NCBI GenBank assembly: GCA_030747885.1
Contig: JASLJW010000038.1
Coordinates: 1-21,306 of the forward strand
Length of the DNA stretch: 21,306 bases
From: Candidatus Thalassarchaeaceae archaeon
GTDB lineage: Archaea; Thermoplasmatota; Poseidoniia; Poseidoniales; Thalassarchaeaceae
Reading direction: 5' to 3'
In this document: piece after piece, positions 9,501 to 15,368 of the stretch
How positions within the stretch are numbered: the first letter of the stretch is position 1
Layout of the letters: every line of letters starts with the position of its first letter
Translations under genes and position numbers: made by a program
The notes under the pieces: generated by a model
Databases searched by the model: none
What the model saw: the letters and a program-made list of their open reading frames with translations, nothing else
What the model was told of the DNA's origin: nothing

Positions 9501-11330
9501 CCATGCTCTTCAGTTCCTAACAATGAACACTATCGAAGAGAAATGCAGTACAATGTCGATGGATTCTACCTAAGAGGTCGCACGACTTTGGATGTAGACG
9601 ACCAAATTGTCTACACAAGCGAAGTCAACCCAATCACCGGCGAGGTGATAGAGAAGCCAATGACGATCACAGGCCGATTAACTGATGAATTGGGTGGAAA
9701 TCTTTCAAATCGTAATATCCAGATAAGTTACCAAATGACTGGATCAGCCGTTGAAGCCCCTCAATGCCAGCAGGGAAGCACAGATTCTGATGGATACTTC
9801 TCTATTGATTGTCCATTGAATGGAGTTATGGCAGGGCAAGCTCAAGTGACGATTCGTTACAAAGCAGATTTGAATAATGATGGATATCGATACAAGGATT
9901 CAACCGTGATCAAGAATTTCGCAGTGTTCTCAAACAGTACGTTAATGATTGAAGAAGTCGGACCATTCCTTACCGATGTAGATAGATATGTTTTCCAAGG
10001 AAACGGAACAAGCATCCCAGTCTTGTATCTGAAGGAACCTTTCCACGTGAATGCGTTGTTGCAACAGAGCAATGGAAATTCTCTTGGTGGACGATGTTTG
10101 AACATTTATCTCAGTCCTGAAATCAACCCAAGACCAATTGCATCAGCAGTTACCAATGATGCAGATGGTAGAATTGAATGGTATTCCGGAGATCCAGAAC
10201 AGAATCCTAGTCGTAGAGGAGTTGAACCGATTGGTGGCTCTGGATTGGAAGGATTCAGAACATTGAGAGTTGCATATGAGCCTACACTTGCAGTTAATGG
10301 AGGATGTAGCCAAGAAGCCAACGCAGTTGTGAACGGTTCTTACATGGATTTGACGGTACTCGTAAGGAGCAGAGTTGACATAATTCTGAAGGATACTTGG
10401 TCAAGAGCTGGCGGTTATCAACCGGATGATTGGGTAAATGGAACAGTCCAGATTACTCGAGACAGATTGGATGTTCCAGTTTCTGGAGAACAAGTTATCT
10501 TTGTTCGAGAGTTCTGGAATGGTTCTGCTTGGGTGTTAGAAAATGTCGAGTATGTTACCACATTGGATAATGGAGCAGCTTCGTTTGCATGGCAGTACAC
10601 TGGTAAAGAAGTTCCAGGCGCAGATGAAGGTGTCACCGCACCTACTGGTAAATGGAGAATTGTTGTTCAATTCCGTGACTCACCATACTTTGAGGAATCA
10701 TTCCTGAATAACACTCCACAGATAGAATTGGGCGATCCGCCACTAATGGAGCAGGCAGGTGGCTTCTTCCAATTGCAGTATATTCTGCCATTGACCATTG
10801 CTCTCCTATTGGCGGCATTGATTGGTGCTGTGATGTATAGAAACTACCAGGAACGCAGAAGAATTGAGATTCTACGCGGTATTCTAACAGACTCTCTAAT
10901 GTCGTTGAGAGCATCAAACGAATACATCCAAGCAATCTTTAGTTGCTGGAAGGAACTTGTTGCTTTCTTCCGTAGCAAGGGTGCAATGAAAAAGGTCTAC
11001 GAGACTACCCGTGAGTTTGAGGATGCAGTCAACAAGATGTTGGGTGGCATTACCCCACCACATGAGTTGGACGCCTTCTTGAGCCTCTTCGAAGAGGCCC
11101 GATACTCCGATCACAATATTGGAGCAGCTCAGCGTGATCGTGCAATTCAGACATTGCAAGCAATCGTGAATAGCCTAACATTGGCTCTTGGTGAAGTTCA
11201 ACTCAGCCGTTCAGCAGTTGAATCTGACCTATATGATAACTTGACCAAGGCTGGAGAATTTGTGGACTCAGAAGGAAATGTCCGCCAAGCAGGCTTGGAA
11301 GAGGAAGGCGCAGACAATTTCTCACTTTGA
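3600..11330 (+). CDS. Giant calcium-loop (TSP3-like) and Ig-domain surface protein with DUF4129-like tail
   Basis: The protein is about 2,576 aa from the ATG at 3600, chosen for the AGGTGAG site; an ATG at 3630 is also possible. A basic N-terminus and hydrophobic core ending near PVGADSS make a signal peptide. Residues about 126-1196 hold some 35 DxDxDGxxD-type loops resembling thrombospondin type 3 repeats, with Trp/Tyr-rich non-repeat segments inserted. Residues about 1200-2380 contain beta-rich Ig-like domains and a canonical EF-hand loop, DLDSSGSIEQNE (1535-1546). One transmembrane helix (about 2394-2416) is followed by a basic stop-transfer stretch. The cytoplasmic helical domain (about 2436-2522), including FEEARYSDHNIG, resembles DUF4129. 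The likely role is a calcium-rigidified envelope or adhesion protein with a cytoplasmic signalling or assembly domain. No enzyme motif is seen. Confidence 0.88.
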   Translation: MQEQLQINKRMKNLRSRTSATILVLLMVMSTTIAMMPVGADSSSTGSGIYATDGDRTPYQSTNQGGTQQGGAPVPGAVDRSPFTHPALRDPSWADLLSGSGKIADLSAISLRSEAYSFMLEETNLGDHDNDGIGDLDDLDDDNDGIYDLIERFDGCFGTDPLDHDNDGIVDEFDNDDDNDGILEGPIDYTQGADPLNVSTDRYVIPTTIHPWTATQVGSGYLVDQNPMDRDNDGVDDEDPDGSGRESFDEDDDNDGRLDQFLWPCDFDGDGIQDYLDDDDDGDTILDHEDADPYNASETQTMVAAAAASSSDELVYAAATSWSFNNYAAYSFSVDYVALEALYHPNSPSFTTITDGDLDGDGMPNFLDPDNDNDGTPDSADTDDDNDGLLDMWDPDDDNDGIKDVCLRVDTNGDGTIDYPGITGALETPGIDCEMDYDTDLDDDRWRAMDQDYDLTMDWFDLDVGGTPNPDNDLGPPAIDINDDPWDWDNDGIQNENDSFMNATQTQVYSTTGWNCPTPTNKNPQNPATECITERKSFVGNNDWDGDGINNWYDVDDDNDGVPDFLDIDWNCDLDDDNDLHLINGSRYRDDGPNDIDSDIDGDGLMNDEDWDDDNDGINDLYDPDDGNCGELDIDSTDDFAQPYYPVQDGASITGAGDSQTYGTNMSDFWNMSHTTNPFTAANGFVLPYNGYDPTGTADGSITNGRIPEFYWYYISRWSPWNGDNAWDIDSDGDSLINGLDVDQDGDGLPDGWDQDEGNDGFLDVDDVRMGGTFDYDRCGWNAVGGYLCGYEYAFTYMLPLDSGTNFQYTKAYSIRPDATYTDGQYDGANSNGNHDCFEASCWHFEFNGQTTAAVSFDEINHNRDLFIAWRGLGEGLFNWNADVNGNFFPDEYADMLNDSVDPDDDCGAPNAGTPNPQCMFNDTADLDDDFDGIYDHWDMDDDNDGIWDFFEIDVNDDLDDDANTLPPGNFFTGTNCFDNDDDGTDTDPDEDGFYQAVWDQGVLGQGLLFPEYYDVDNDNDGIVDTEDPDDDNNGVLDVTQELTCFVGEEQSPWDHDNDGIPDWKDTDWDMDGISNTIERGNVTPWVAPWDHDNDGIRDDIDLDDDSDGMQDKDEILLWPQRYNNQSTNPWDHDDFGGGLGIANPADPSTGPDVIDNDDDNDSRVDGDWDHIEDSELSSDWDSDNDGILDEDDKIPTRVNMSIPEVMWMDGKKAAIFSGSVSWLDPSLSQFVPAPNLPVQVTIEWASNGTMALETIDVLSTQFGGFTVGQFLLPEDLSVGPNTTYNVYAEVTEMFIHDGSQSELYPLEIRANTSFDYVAPEYLRSGENPLYLDFKTHYSADWDRGIFDNRIKYAPVTFNVSGGPFGNRQAPSTFDGAGQGFRADAGGYVSLTFVQSAGAQGEWKQVRYNASMNNGPGTIPGGYEEIIWNAFLNDHDVLGPYSYSNTTLPKGNYEFLGKVDMSYAGANEWPFPWLEGDQTDTFIIKSMERMYIGSQIIVPSHNPVFFWDAQQFTGASFGAWRPMFSEQGLVSAGYDLDSSGSIEQNEFDIVAAGRQYAVLWNDNLADLPLGDANEGIDSPLRDYVSTNNTHWFVAMLNGADQNAPPCGPVNPLDPESPVRCEIVPEMNTGETLQTIGNVKNRTFVPWTEASLVTQVDLDQDGVFAGARENTNAKTPVLAGGLAMVNFSWDWYTEYEATTYSVRMNFVDSNFFFTGNQTYTLSPTGAYVNVSVVGTTDFRLNSVPTLYRGMNTTLEAKLIDNAGQAVPFQPVNWTWSANGTSGLSQTAQNGIFKIDLNITESHDLGNFTMSFGFPGTSRLKSSSVTQNLWVVSRTFINIEASTSGERSSGDVWSVSAQVTDDNRTPTIRDLGQALDGQGENGGKVLLIFEGTDFNNIQHRQIMSTLYPNAGSVYHEMLLDPQLLQDDPESFLPDGFGPVNVILRFEENLPHEGCVALEGYMLDMQGAWDPCSSVPNNEHYRREMQYNVDGFYLRGRTTLDVDDQIVYTSEVNPITGEVIEKPMTITGRLTDELGGNLSNRNIQISYQMTGSAVEAPQCQQGSTDSDGYFSIDCPLNGVMAGQAQVTIRYKADLNNDGYRYKDSTVIKNFAVFSNSTLMIEEVGPFLTDVDRYVFQGNGTSIPVLYLKEPFHVNALLQQSNGNSLGGRCLNIYLSPEINPRPIASAVTNDADGRIEWYSGDPEQNPSRRGVEPIGGSGLEGFRTLRVAYEPTLAVNGGCSQEANAVVNGSYMDLTVLVRSRVDIILKDTWSRAGGYQPDDWVNGTVQITRDRLDVPVSGEQVIFVREFWNGSAWVLENVEYVTTLDNGAASFAWQYTGKEVPGADEGVTAPTGKWRIVVQFRDSPYFEESFLNNTPQIELGDPPLMEQAGGFFQLQYILPLTIALLLAALIGAVMYRNYQERRRIEILRGILTDSLMSLRASNEYIQAIFSCWKELVAFFRSKGAMKKVYETTREFEDAVNKMLGGITPPHELDAFLSLFEEARYSDHNIGAAQRDRAIQTLQAIVNSLTLALGEVQLSRSAVESDLYDNLTKAGEFVDSEGNVRQAGLEEEGADNFSL
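3975..7186 (+). repeat. Asp-codon-rich calcium-loop repeat region
   Basis: About 3.2 kb within the giant gene contains roughly 35 degenerate copies of a GAT/GAC-rich unit encoding D-x-D-N-D-G-[IV]-x-D. Spacing is irregular and codon choice varies, so the copies are old and held at the protein level. Established TSP3-type repeats bind calcium through such Asp side chains. Confidence 0.85.
8202..8237 (+). other. EF-hand-like calcium loop in the giant protein
   Basis: This stretch encodes DLDSSGSIEQNE: Asp at positions 1 and 3, Ser at 5, Gly at 6, Ile at 8 and Glu at 12. That fits the canonical 12-residue EF-hand loop and is separate from the TSP3-like array. Confidence 0.65.
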
Positions 11331-11536
11331 GTAATTTGAGATATTGGCACCACTCAATAGCGGCAGCCATCCTTCATCATACGTCTTAGGTGTAGAAAGT
11401 AAACTAAGGTACTTCCAGTATATCGGCTGTTGTCAAAACAACCGCAAATCAACCTCTAAATGGTATTTTTTCGGACGTTTTTATATACTGTGTGAGTGGA
11501 TAGAGATGATAATCCTTAGGAAAAGGAGTGAATAAA
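11331..11536 (+). promoter_or_regulatory. Intergenic region with TATA box and Shine-Dalgarno site for the aquaporin-like gene
   Basis: This region of about 200 bp contains an AT-rich TATA element, TTTTTATATAC, at 11478-11488. It predicts transcription start near 11510 and a short leader. AAGGAGTGA (11523-11531) is a strong ribosome-binding site 5 nt before the ATG at 11537. The GTG at 11528 lies inside that site and is therefore not the likely start. An inverted repeat, GTTGT-caaa-ACAAC, lies at 11429-11442, about 36 bp upstream of the TATA element. No small ORF or RNA gene is apparent. Confidence 0.7.
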
Positions 11537-12163
11537 ATGGAAGATGAACTTGACACGAAAATGATGATGACAGAATTGATCGGCTCGCTTGCAGTCGTTT
11601 ACTTCGCAGCGCGCTTTGCTATGCCTGGCTCGCCTACGATGTATAGCGCAATGGCAGCGGGTTTGGTCCTAGCAGTAATGATGATGACCTTTACAGGCGC
11701 CATGATTCTGCCTTGGATCACGATTGGAAAGATGGCAAATGGTGACATCACCTGGCAGAATGGCGCACTCGCCTTTGCCATGCAGATGCTCGGTGCAGTC
11801 TTGGCCTGGACGATTAACATGTGGAGCGCAGGCGTACTAGATCACGCTGAACACATGTGGTCCGTTGGTACAATGGATGTACAAACCGGTGCTATGACTC
11901 TTATCGGCGGTTTCCTGCTGATGATAGTCTACAATCGCCTTGCAGGTGATGCAATGGGTAATGCTGCTACTGGTATCTTTGTATGGATGCTAGCTGCTGC
12001 AGGCCTAAGCGTTGTTAACGCAGGTGATGTAGGTGGAATGCTGATTACTTCAGGATGGACTGGCGACAACATGATCATGATCTTCGGATCCATGATTGTT
12101 GGTGGTGTTGGTGCTACTGCAGCTCTTATGTTCGGGGACATGCTCCTCGGCGAAGAGGAATAA
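11537..12163 (+). CDS. Aquaporin (MIP)-like membrane protein without canonical NPA motifs
   Basis: The 208-aa protein is almost entirely hydrophobic, with about six membrane segments, the usual aquaporin size and topology. The first half aligns by eye with MIP channels. TELIGS matches the AEFIGT helix-1 start. GAMILPWITIG sits where GAHxNPAVTIG is expected. DITWQNGALAFAMQMLGAVLA matches the helix-3 region. NPA is replaced by LPW. In the second half SGWTGDN and the final helix resemble family members, but the NPAR segment appears shortened or missing. I count 27 Met in 208 residues (13%) and no Cys. Loss of both NPA motifs makes ordinary water conduction uncertain. The gene is monocistronic, with a strong promoter, Shine-Dalgarno site and terminator, suggesting high expression. 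MIP membership is an inference; an unrelated six-helix protein is possible. Confidence 0.6.
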   Translation: MEDELDTKMMMTELIGSLAVVYFAARFAMPGSPTMYSAMAAGLVLAVMMMTFTGAMILPWITIGKMANGDITWQNGALAFAMQMLGAVLAWTINMWSAGVLDHAEHMWSVGTMDVQTGAMTLIGGFLLMIVYNRLAGDAMGNAATGIFVWMLAAAGLSVVNAGDVGGMLITSGWTGDNMIMIFGSMIVGGVGATAALMFGDMLLGEEE

Positions 12164-12206
12164 TTTCAGCATAATCTGAAAGTCCAATAGGACACAGAAC
12201 TGATCT

Positions 12207-12251
12207 CGGGGTGAGGAATCGGCAAATGCCCTTTCCTCATCCCGTTTTTTT
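12207..12251 (+). terminator. Hairpin and T-tract terminator
   Basis: CGGGGTGAGGAA (12207-12218) pairs with TTCCTCATCCCG (12233-12244) as a 12-bp stem with one G-T wobble and a 14-nt loop. Seven T follow (12245-12251). It ends the aquaporin-like transcript before the convergent Rieske gene. The T-tract lies only on the + side, so it acts in one direction. Confidence 0.8.
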
Positions 12252-12255
12252 AATT

Positions 12256-12612
12256 TCAAATCTTGACTTGAACGTACTCGCCTTCAATTCTAGTTTCGTA
12301 CAGAGGTAGATCTTTCTTCTTCGAAAGTTTACCAATCATCTTTCCATATGGGGGAAATAGTGGAAAAGGTGACCAATCTACCAGAGATCCATCTTCGAGT
12401 TTGTGAGTTGTTTGATGCAGAGGACATGTTACACAACCGTCTTTCACTTTTCCACCCAATCCAAGTGGCCATCTCATATGTCTACAGAGTCCTTCTGTAG
12501 CATGATATTCTCCATTATACTGGACCAACATTAGTGTCTTAAATCCAATATTTACCATCTTGGGTTTATTGGGTTTTAATTTTGAAATACGGACAGCATT
12601 TTTCCATTCCAT
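12256..12612 (-). CDS. Rieske-type [2Fe-2S] ferredoxin
   Basis: This 118-aa soluble protein has the Rieske cluster motif Cys43-x-His45-x17-Cys63-x2-His66 (LCRHMRWPLGLG and CPLHQTTHKL), the ligands of a [2Fe-2S] cluster. Its length fits a stand-alone Rieske ferredoxin like those that pass electrons to oxygenases, rather than a bc1 subunit: there is no membrane anchor. No oxygenase or reductase is adjacent, so its partner is unknown. Its ATG follows directly on the TAG stop of the upstream SAP-domain gene, indicating translational coupling. The gene converges on the aquaporin-like gene. Confidence 0.88.
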   Translation of the reverse strand: MEWKNAVRISKLKPNKPKMVNIGFKTLMLVQYNGEYHATEGLCRHMRWPLGLGGKVKDGCVTCPLHQTTHKLEDGSLVDWSPFPLFPPYGKMIGKLSKKKDLPLYETRIEGEYVQVKI

Positions 12613-13440
12613 CTAAAATCCAGACCCCCCGCTGAGTAAAAGATAAAAGAGGAAAATGATAAACAAAAGTAAAACGATAAGGATTAGAACGAAAATTATG
12701 GTTCCAATTATTCCCACTCCACTTACAATTCCCAAACTAGTAATTTGCATGATTTTCATTGCATTTGAATCGACAATATTTGCTGTTTTTGTATAATTTT
12801 GATTTGTATCATTAGATACATCATTTTCGATTTGAACCTGTTCTTTTCGGATAAACAGTCCTGTAGCTGTGAGGGTCACCGATAATGGCAATAATACTCC
12901 ACATGCTAAACCAATTTTTCCAATTGTAGATTCAAAACTATCTTTACCAACCCACATTTCATTTCCATTTGCATCAGTACATGTACTGTACTCTTGACCG
13001 TTTTCAATTTCGGTGCCCTGATATTCTACTGGACAACCCACACTAACCGCACTAAAGAAGATTATAATGGAAATAAGTAATAGAACAACTCCTGCTATTG
13101 AAAGCCCCACTGCTAAATGATTTCGACCAATATTTTGAGTTGATTCCTGTATTTTTTTTCCAAAATCTTGAACCCTTTCAGCAAACTCATTTTTTTCTGA
13201 AATACGTTGAATTTCTCCACAATTGGGACATTTTACTTTTCCAGTGTGTTTTGCTGAAACTCTGAGAATTGAATCACAGGCAGAACATTCGAATTCTATT
13301 TTTTCTTCTTGTGGATGTTTTTTGTCTTGATCGATTAATCGTTGGACTAATGCTGTTTTATTCCCTGAAACAGGAAGACCTCTTTCACGAAGTTCATCCT
13401 TTAGAGTTGCCACTGTCCATTCATCATAGACGTCTGACAC
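12613..13440 (-). CDS. SAP-domain and zinc-ribbon membrane protein
   Basis: The protein is 275 aa from a GTG start; no in-frame ATG lies nearby. Residues about 8-40 (WTVATLKDELRERGLPVSGN, then KTALVQRL) match the SAP helix-extended-helix fold, which usually binds nucleic acid. CSAC (52-55) and CPNC (71-74) form a zinc ribbon. Hydrophobic segments lie at about 108-132, 177-198 and 233-269. A loop with two Cys (136 and 154) lies between the first two. The cytosolic N-terminus would thus be tied to the membrane. Function is unknown; tethering of DNA or RNA, or a protein-binding use of SAP, are possibilities. Stop TAG is contiguous with the Rieske start codon. Confidence 0.72.
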   Translation of the reverse strand: MSDVYDEWTVATLKDELRERGLPVSGNKTALVQRLIDQDKKHPQEEKIEFECSACDSILRVSAKHTGKVKCPNCGEIQRISEKNEFAERVQDFGKKIQESTQNIGRNHLAVGLSIAGVVLLLISIIIFFSAVSVGCPVEYQGTEIENGQEYSTCTDANGNEMWVGKDSFESTIGKIGLACGVLLPLSVTLTATGLFIRKEQVQIENDVSNDTNQNYTKTANIVDSNAMKIMQITSLGIVSGVGIIGTIIFVLILIVLLLFIIFLFYLLLSGGSGF

Positions 13441-13463
13441 GATTTCTTCATGGTAGACTTATG

Positions 13464-13473
13464 AATTTAAATT
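13464..13473 (-). promoter_or_regulatory. TATA element, possibly for a leaderless transcript
   Basis: AATTTAAATT is centred about 28 bp upstream of the GTG at 13440. That is the usual archaeal TATA-to-start distance if transcription begins at the start codon. No good Shine-Dalgarno site precedes the GTG, consistent with a leaderless mRNA. Confidence 0.5.
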
Positions 13474-13482
13474 AGCGCCGAA

Positions 13483-13923
13483 TCAAATCATTTCGCCCTT
13501 AGCATCGAGAACTTCTACAGTAAGATTGGCATCTTCAACCCCTGCTGTAATCTCATTGTGGAGGGAATCGCTGAATTCATCCAAACTAGCTAGAATTGAA
13601 CCTGCGTTCGGATCTACCAAATCATCGATTAGATGATTCAGTACACAAGATACACCATACGATTGTCCGGTTCTGAATGCATGATCCAAGTCTCCAGGCT
13701 CTGCCTCTTCTGCCTTCGCTCGAATCGTAACTGCCTGTACGTAGGCCGATAGAGCCCCGTAAAGAGACACCATGGCTTGAGAAACATCTTCTGAAGATTG
13801 CAATAACATCTGTACTTCTTTCATTGCAGCATCTTGACATTGAGTTAGTAATCGATGTGTAGCCACCACATCGGTTTGGTCTCCAGTCATCGCCGCGGTC
13901 ATCATGTCCATCCAGTTGTCCAT
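13483..13923 (-). CDS. Conserved-looking soluble protein of unknown function
   Basis: This 146-aa acidic protein has no signal peptide or membrane segment. It looks largely helical (for example TAAMTGDQTDVVATHRLL and SEDVSQAMVSLYGALSAYVQ), with a short beta-like tail ending LTVEVLDAKGEMI. An in-frame TAG lies two codons upstream of the ATG, so the start is fixed. I do not recognise a family. It is divergent from rpl18e across 140 bp. A separate TATA element lies between it and the SAP gene, so it is probably its own transcript. The coding call rests on the clean start and a plausible globular composition. Confidence 0.7.
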   Translation of the reverse strand: MDNWMDMMTAAMTGDQTDVVATHRLLTQCQDAAMKEVQMLLQSSEDVSQAMVSLYGALSAYVQAVTIRAKAEEAEPGDLDHAFRTGQSYGVSCVLNHLIDDLVDPNAGSILASLDEFSDSLHNEITAGVEDANLTVEVLDAKGEMI

Positions 13924-14063
13924 GGCCTACGCAGGGGGGCGAGAGGGCATGAATGATTCCCTTCGAGTTTTTTTTGTTCTCTTAGACCAGTAATGCGTTC
14001 TCACTCAAAGGGTTCATATCGGAAGGGCCGGTCGCCCGAATCCCCAAACGTCGAGGGAGTCAC
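13924..14063. promoter_or_regulatory. Divergent intergenic region upstream of rpl18e
   Basis: This 140-bp region must hold start signals for both neighbours. It contains an eight-T run near 13968-13975 and a small GGGC-cggtc-GCCC hairpin at 14025-14037. GAGGGAG (about 14053-14059) serves as the rpl18e ribosome-binding site, 4 nt before the ATG. I could not pick convincing TATA boxes, and I see no tRNA here. Confidence 0.4.
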
Positions 14064-14429
14064 ATGAATAGGCAGAACACGAAGACCAATGAAGGGCTAT
14101 TGGAGTTAATCTCCGATCTAAAGGCCCATACTCGGTCCACTGGTGCTGCACTGTGGCGAGACGTTGCGCAACGACTTGAGAAGAGTCGTAGCAACTGGGC
14201 TGAACCAAACCTAAGTCGCATGGAGCGGCACATGCCTGAGGACGCAGTAGTTCTCGTGCCTGGCAAGCTCCTAGGTAGTGGTTTGGTTTCCAGTAAGCGC
14301 ACCGTTGCCGCATACAGTGTTAGTTCCGGTGCCCGAGTAAAGATCGAGGAAGCTGGTGGAAGAGTCATCTCTATCCGCGAGTTGATGAACGAAAACCCGA
14401 AAGGAACGGGGGTGCATATCCTTGGCTGA
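14064..14429 (+). CDS. rpl18e: Large-subunit ribosomal protein L18e
   Basis: This 121-aa protein has the family's full length. Diagnostic segments are GAALWRDVAQRLEKSRSNWA, LVPGKLLGSG, VAAYSVSSGARVKIEEAGG and ending MNENPKGTGVHILG. L18e (eL18) is a structural protein of the archaeal and eukaryotic 50S/60S subunit and is absent from bacteria, which fixes the archaeal origin. It is the first gene of the cluster, with a GAGGGAG ribosome-binding site. Its 3' end overlaps the start of rpl13 by 8 bp and contains that gene's Shine-Dalgarno site. Confidence 0.97.
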   Translation: MNRQNTKTNEGLLELISDLKAHTRSTGAALWRDVAQRLEKSRSNWAEPNLSRMERHMPEDAVVLVPGKLLGSGLVSSKRTVAAYSVSSGARVKIEEAGGRVISIRELMNENPKGTGVHILG

Positions 14430-14904
14430 AGTTACTTACATCTACGATGCATCAGATAAGGTGCTTGGACGATTAGCAAGTCATGTAGCAAAGCAATTAC
14501 TTTCTACAGTTAAGGCAGGGAATGGAGCCCGAGTTATCATCGTGAATGCAGAGAAGGCAGTTGTTAGTGGAAAGAAAACAGAGGTCCTCAGAGATTACAA
14601 GTCGAAGAGAGAACTCAATCATCCACGTAAGGGGCCCTTTTTCCCTCGAATGCCTGATAGAATCCTAAAGAGAACAGTTCGTGGAATGCTTCCGTATCAA
14701 AAATCGTCCTCTGGTCGAACTGCTCTAAAGAATCTCAGAGTAGAGATTGGCACTCCATCGAATTTGTCGGGAGATTTGCCAGACAATCATGAGTGGGGCG
14801 ATTCGTCGTCTTTTGATCGTGGTTTGCCCAATAGTTTCGTAAGATTAGAGGAGATTTCTAAATCTCTAGGTGCTGACACAACTCGATTTGGAGGTGATGA
14901 GTGA
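14422..14904 (+). CDS. rpl13: Large-subunit ribosomal protein L13 (uL13)
   Basis: The protein is 160 aa. The start YIYDASDKVLGRLASHVAKQ is the conserved uL13 N-terminus, and GPFFPRMPDRILKRTVRGML is the family core. uL13 is an early-binding large-subunit protein. The start codon is TTG at 14422; the next plausible start would remove the conserved N-terminus. GGGGGTG at 14408-14414 lies 7 nt upstream and supports it. The gene overlaps rpl18e by 8 bp, and its TGA overlaps the rps9 ATG by one base, so translation is coupled on both sides. Confidence 0.97.
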   Translation: MAEVTYIYDASDKVLGRLASHVAKQLLSTVKAGNGARVIIVNAEKAVVSGKKTEVLRDYKSKRELNHPRKGPFFPRMPDRILKRTVRGMLPYQKSSSGRTALKNLRVEIGTPSNLSGDLPDNHEWGDSSSFDRGLPNSFVRLEEISKSLGADTTRFGGDE

Positions 14905-15362
14905 TGGGTAGGAAGAAAATCAAGAGCGTCCAAACTAGTGGAAAGCGAAAGACTGCTATTGCTCGTGCTAGTGTGAAGAAGGGACAAGGACGTGTTCGTG
15001 TAAACGGTTCACCAATCCAGATTATGGAACCTGAGATGGCTCGTTTGAAGGCCATGGAACCCCTTGCAATTGCTGATGCAATGAAGAAACTCGCAAAGGT
15101 CGATATCAGTGTTGACGTACAGGGTGGAGGCACAATGGGTCAAGTTGATGCTATACGCACTGCAATTGCCCGAGGTCTTGTTCTTTGGAATCAAGGTAAA
15201 CCAGAAAAGGATGCAGATGGTAACGATATAATCGATGAGGAACTTCGTGATGAATTCCTTCGTTTCGATCGTAGTTTGCTAGTTAACGATCCTCGCCGAA
15301 AGGAACCCAAACACCAAATGGGGCGTGGTGCACGAAAGAAATGGCAGAAGTCATACAGGTGA
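14904..15362 (+). CDS. rps9: Small-subunit ribosomal protein S9 (uS9)
   Basis: The protein is 152 aa. SGKRKTAIARASVKKGQGRV is the conserved uS9 N-terminal segment, and the C-terminus GARKKWQKSYR is the usual basic tail that reaches the decoding-site tRNAs. The ATG at 14904 is preferred over the GTG at 14901, because GGAGGTGA (14890-14897) then has a 6-nt spacer. The TGA of rpl13 overlaps this ATG as TGATG. A short charged insertion (KPEKDADGNDIIDEE) sits before the final conserved block. Confidence 0.97.
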   Translation: MGRKKIKSVQTSGKRKTAIARASVKKGQGRVRVNGSPIQIMEPEMARLKAMEPLAIADAMKKLAKVDISVDVQGGGTMGQVDAIRTAIARGLVLWNQGKPEKDADGNDIIDEELRDEFLRFDRSLLVNDPRRKEPKHQMGRGARKKWQKSYR

Positions 15363-15368
15363 TCAAAA

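Noticed and set aside
11326..11357. TTGAGT...ACTCAA hairpin as terminator of the giant gene
   Set aside because: It is a six-base stem with a 20-nt loop and no T-tract; too weak to call.
11528..11536. GTG start for the aquaporin-like gene
   Set aside because: The GTG lies within the AAGGAGTGA ribosome-binding site, whose spacing fits the ATG at 11537.
13924..14063. A tRNA upstream of rpl18e, as found in some archaea
   Set aside because: No acceptor, anticodon and T-arm set can be folded from either strand; only a 4-bp-stem hairpin is seen.
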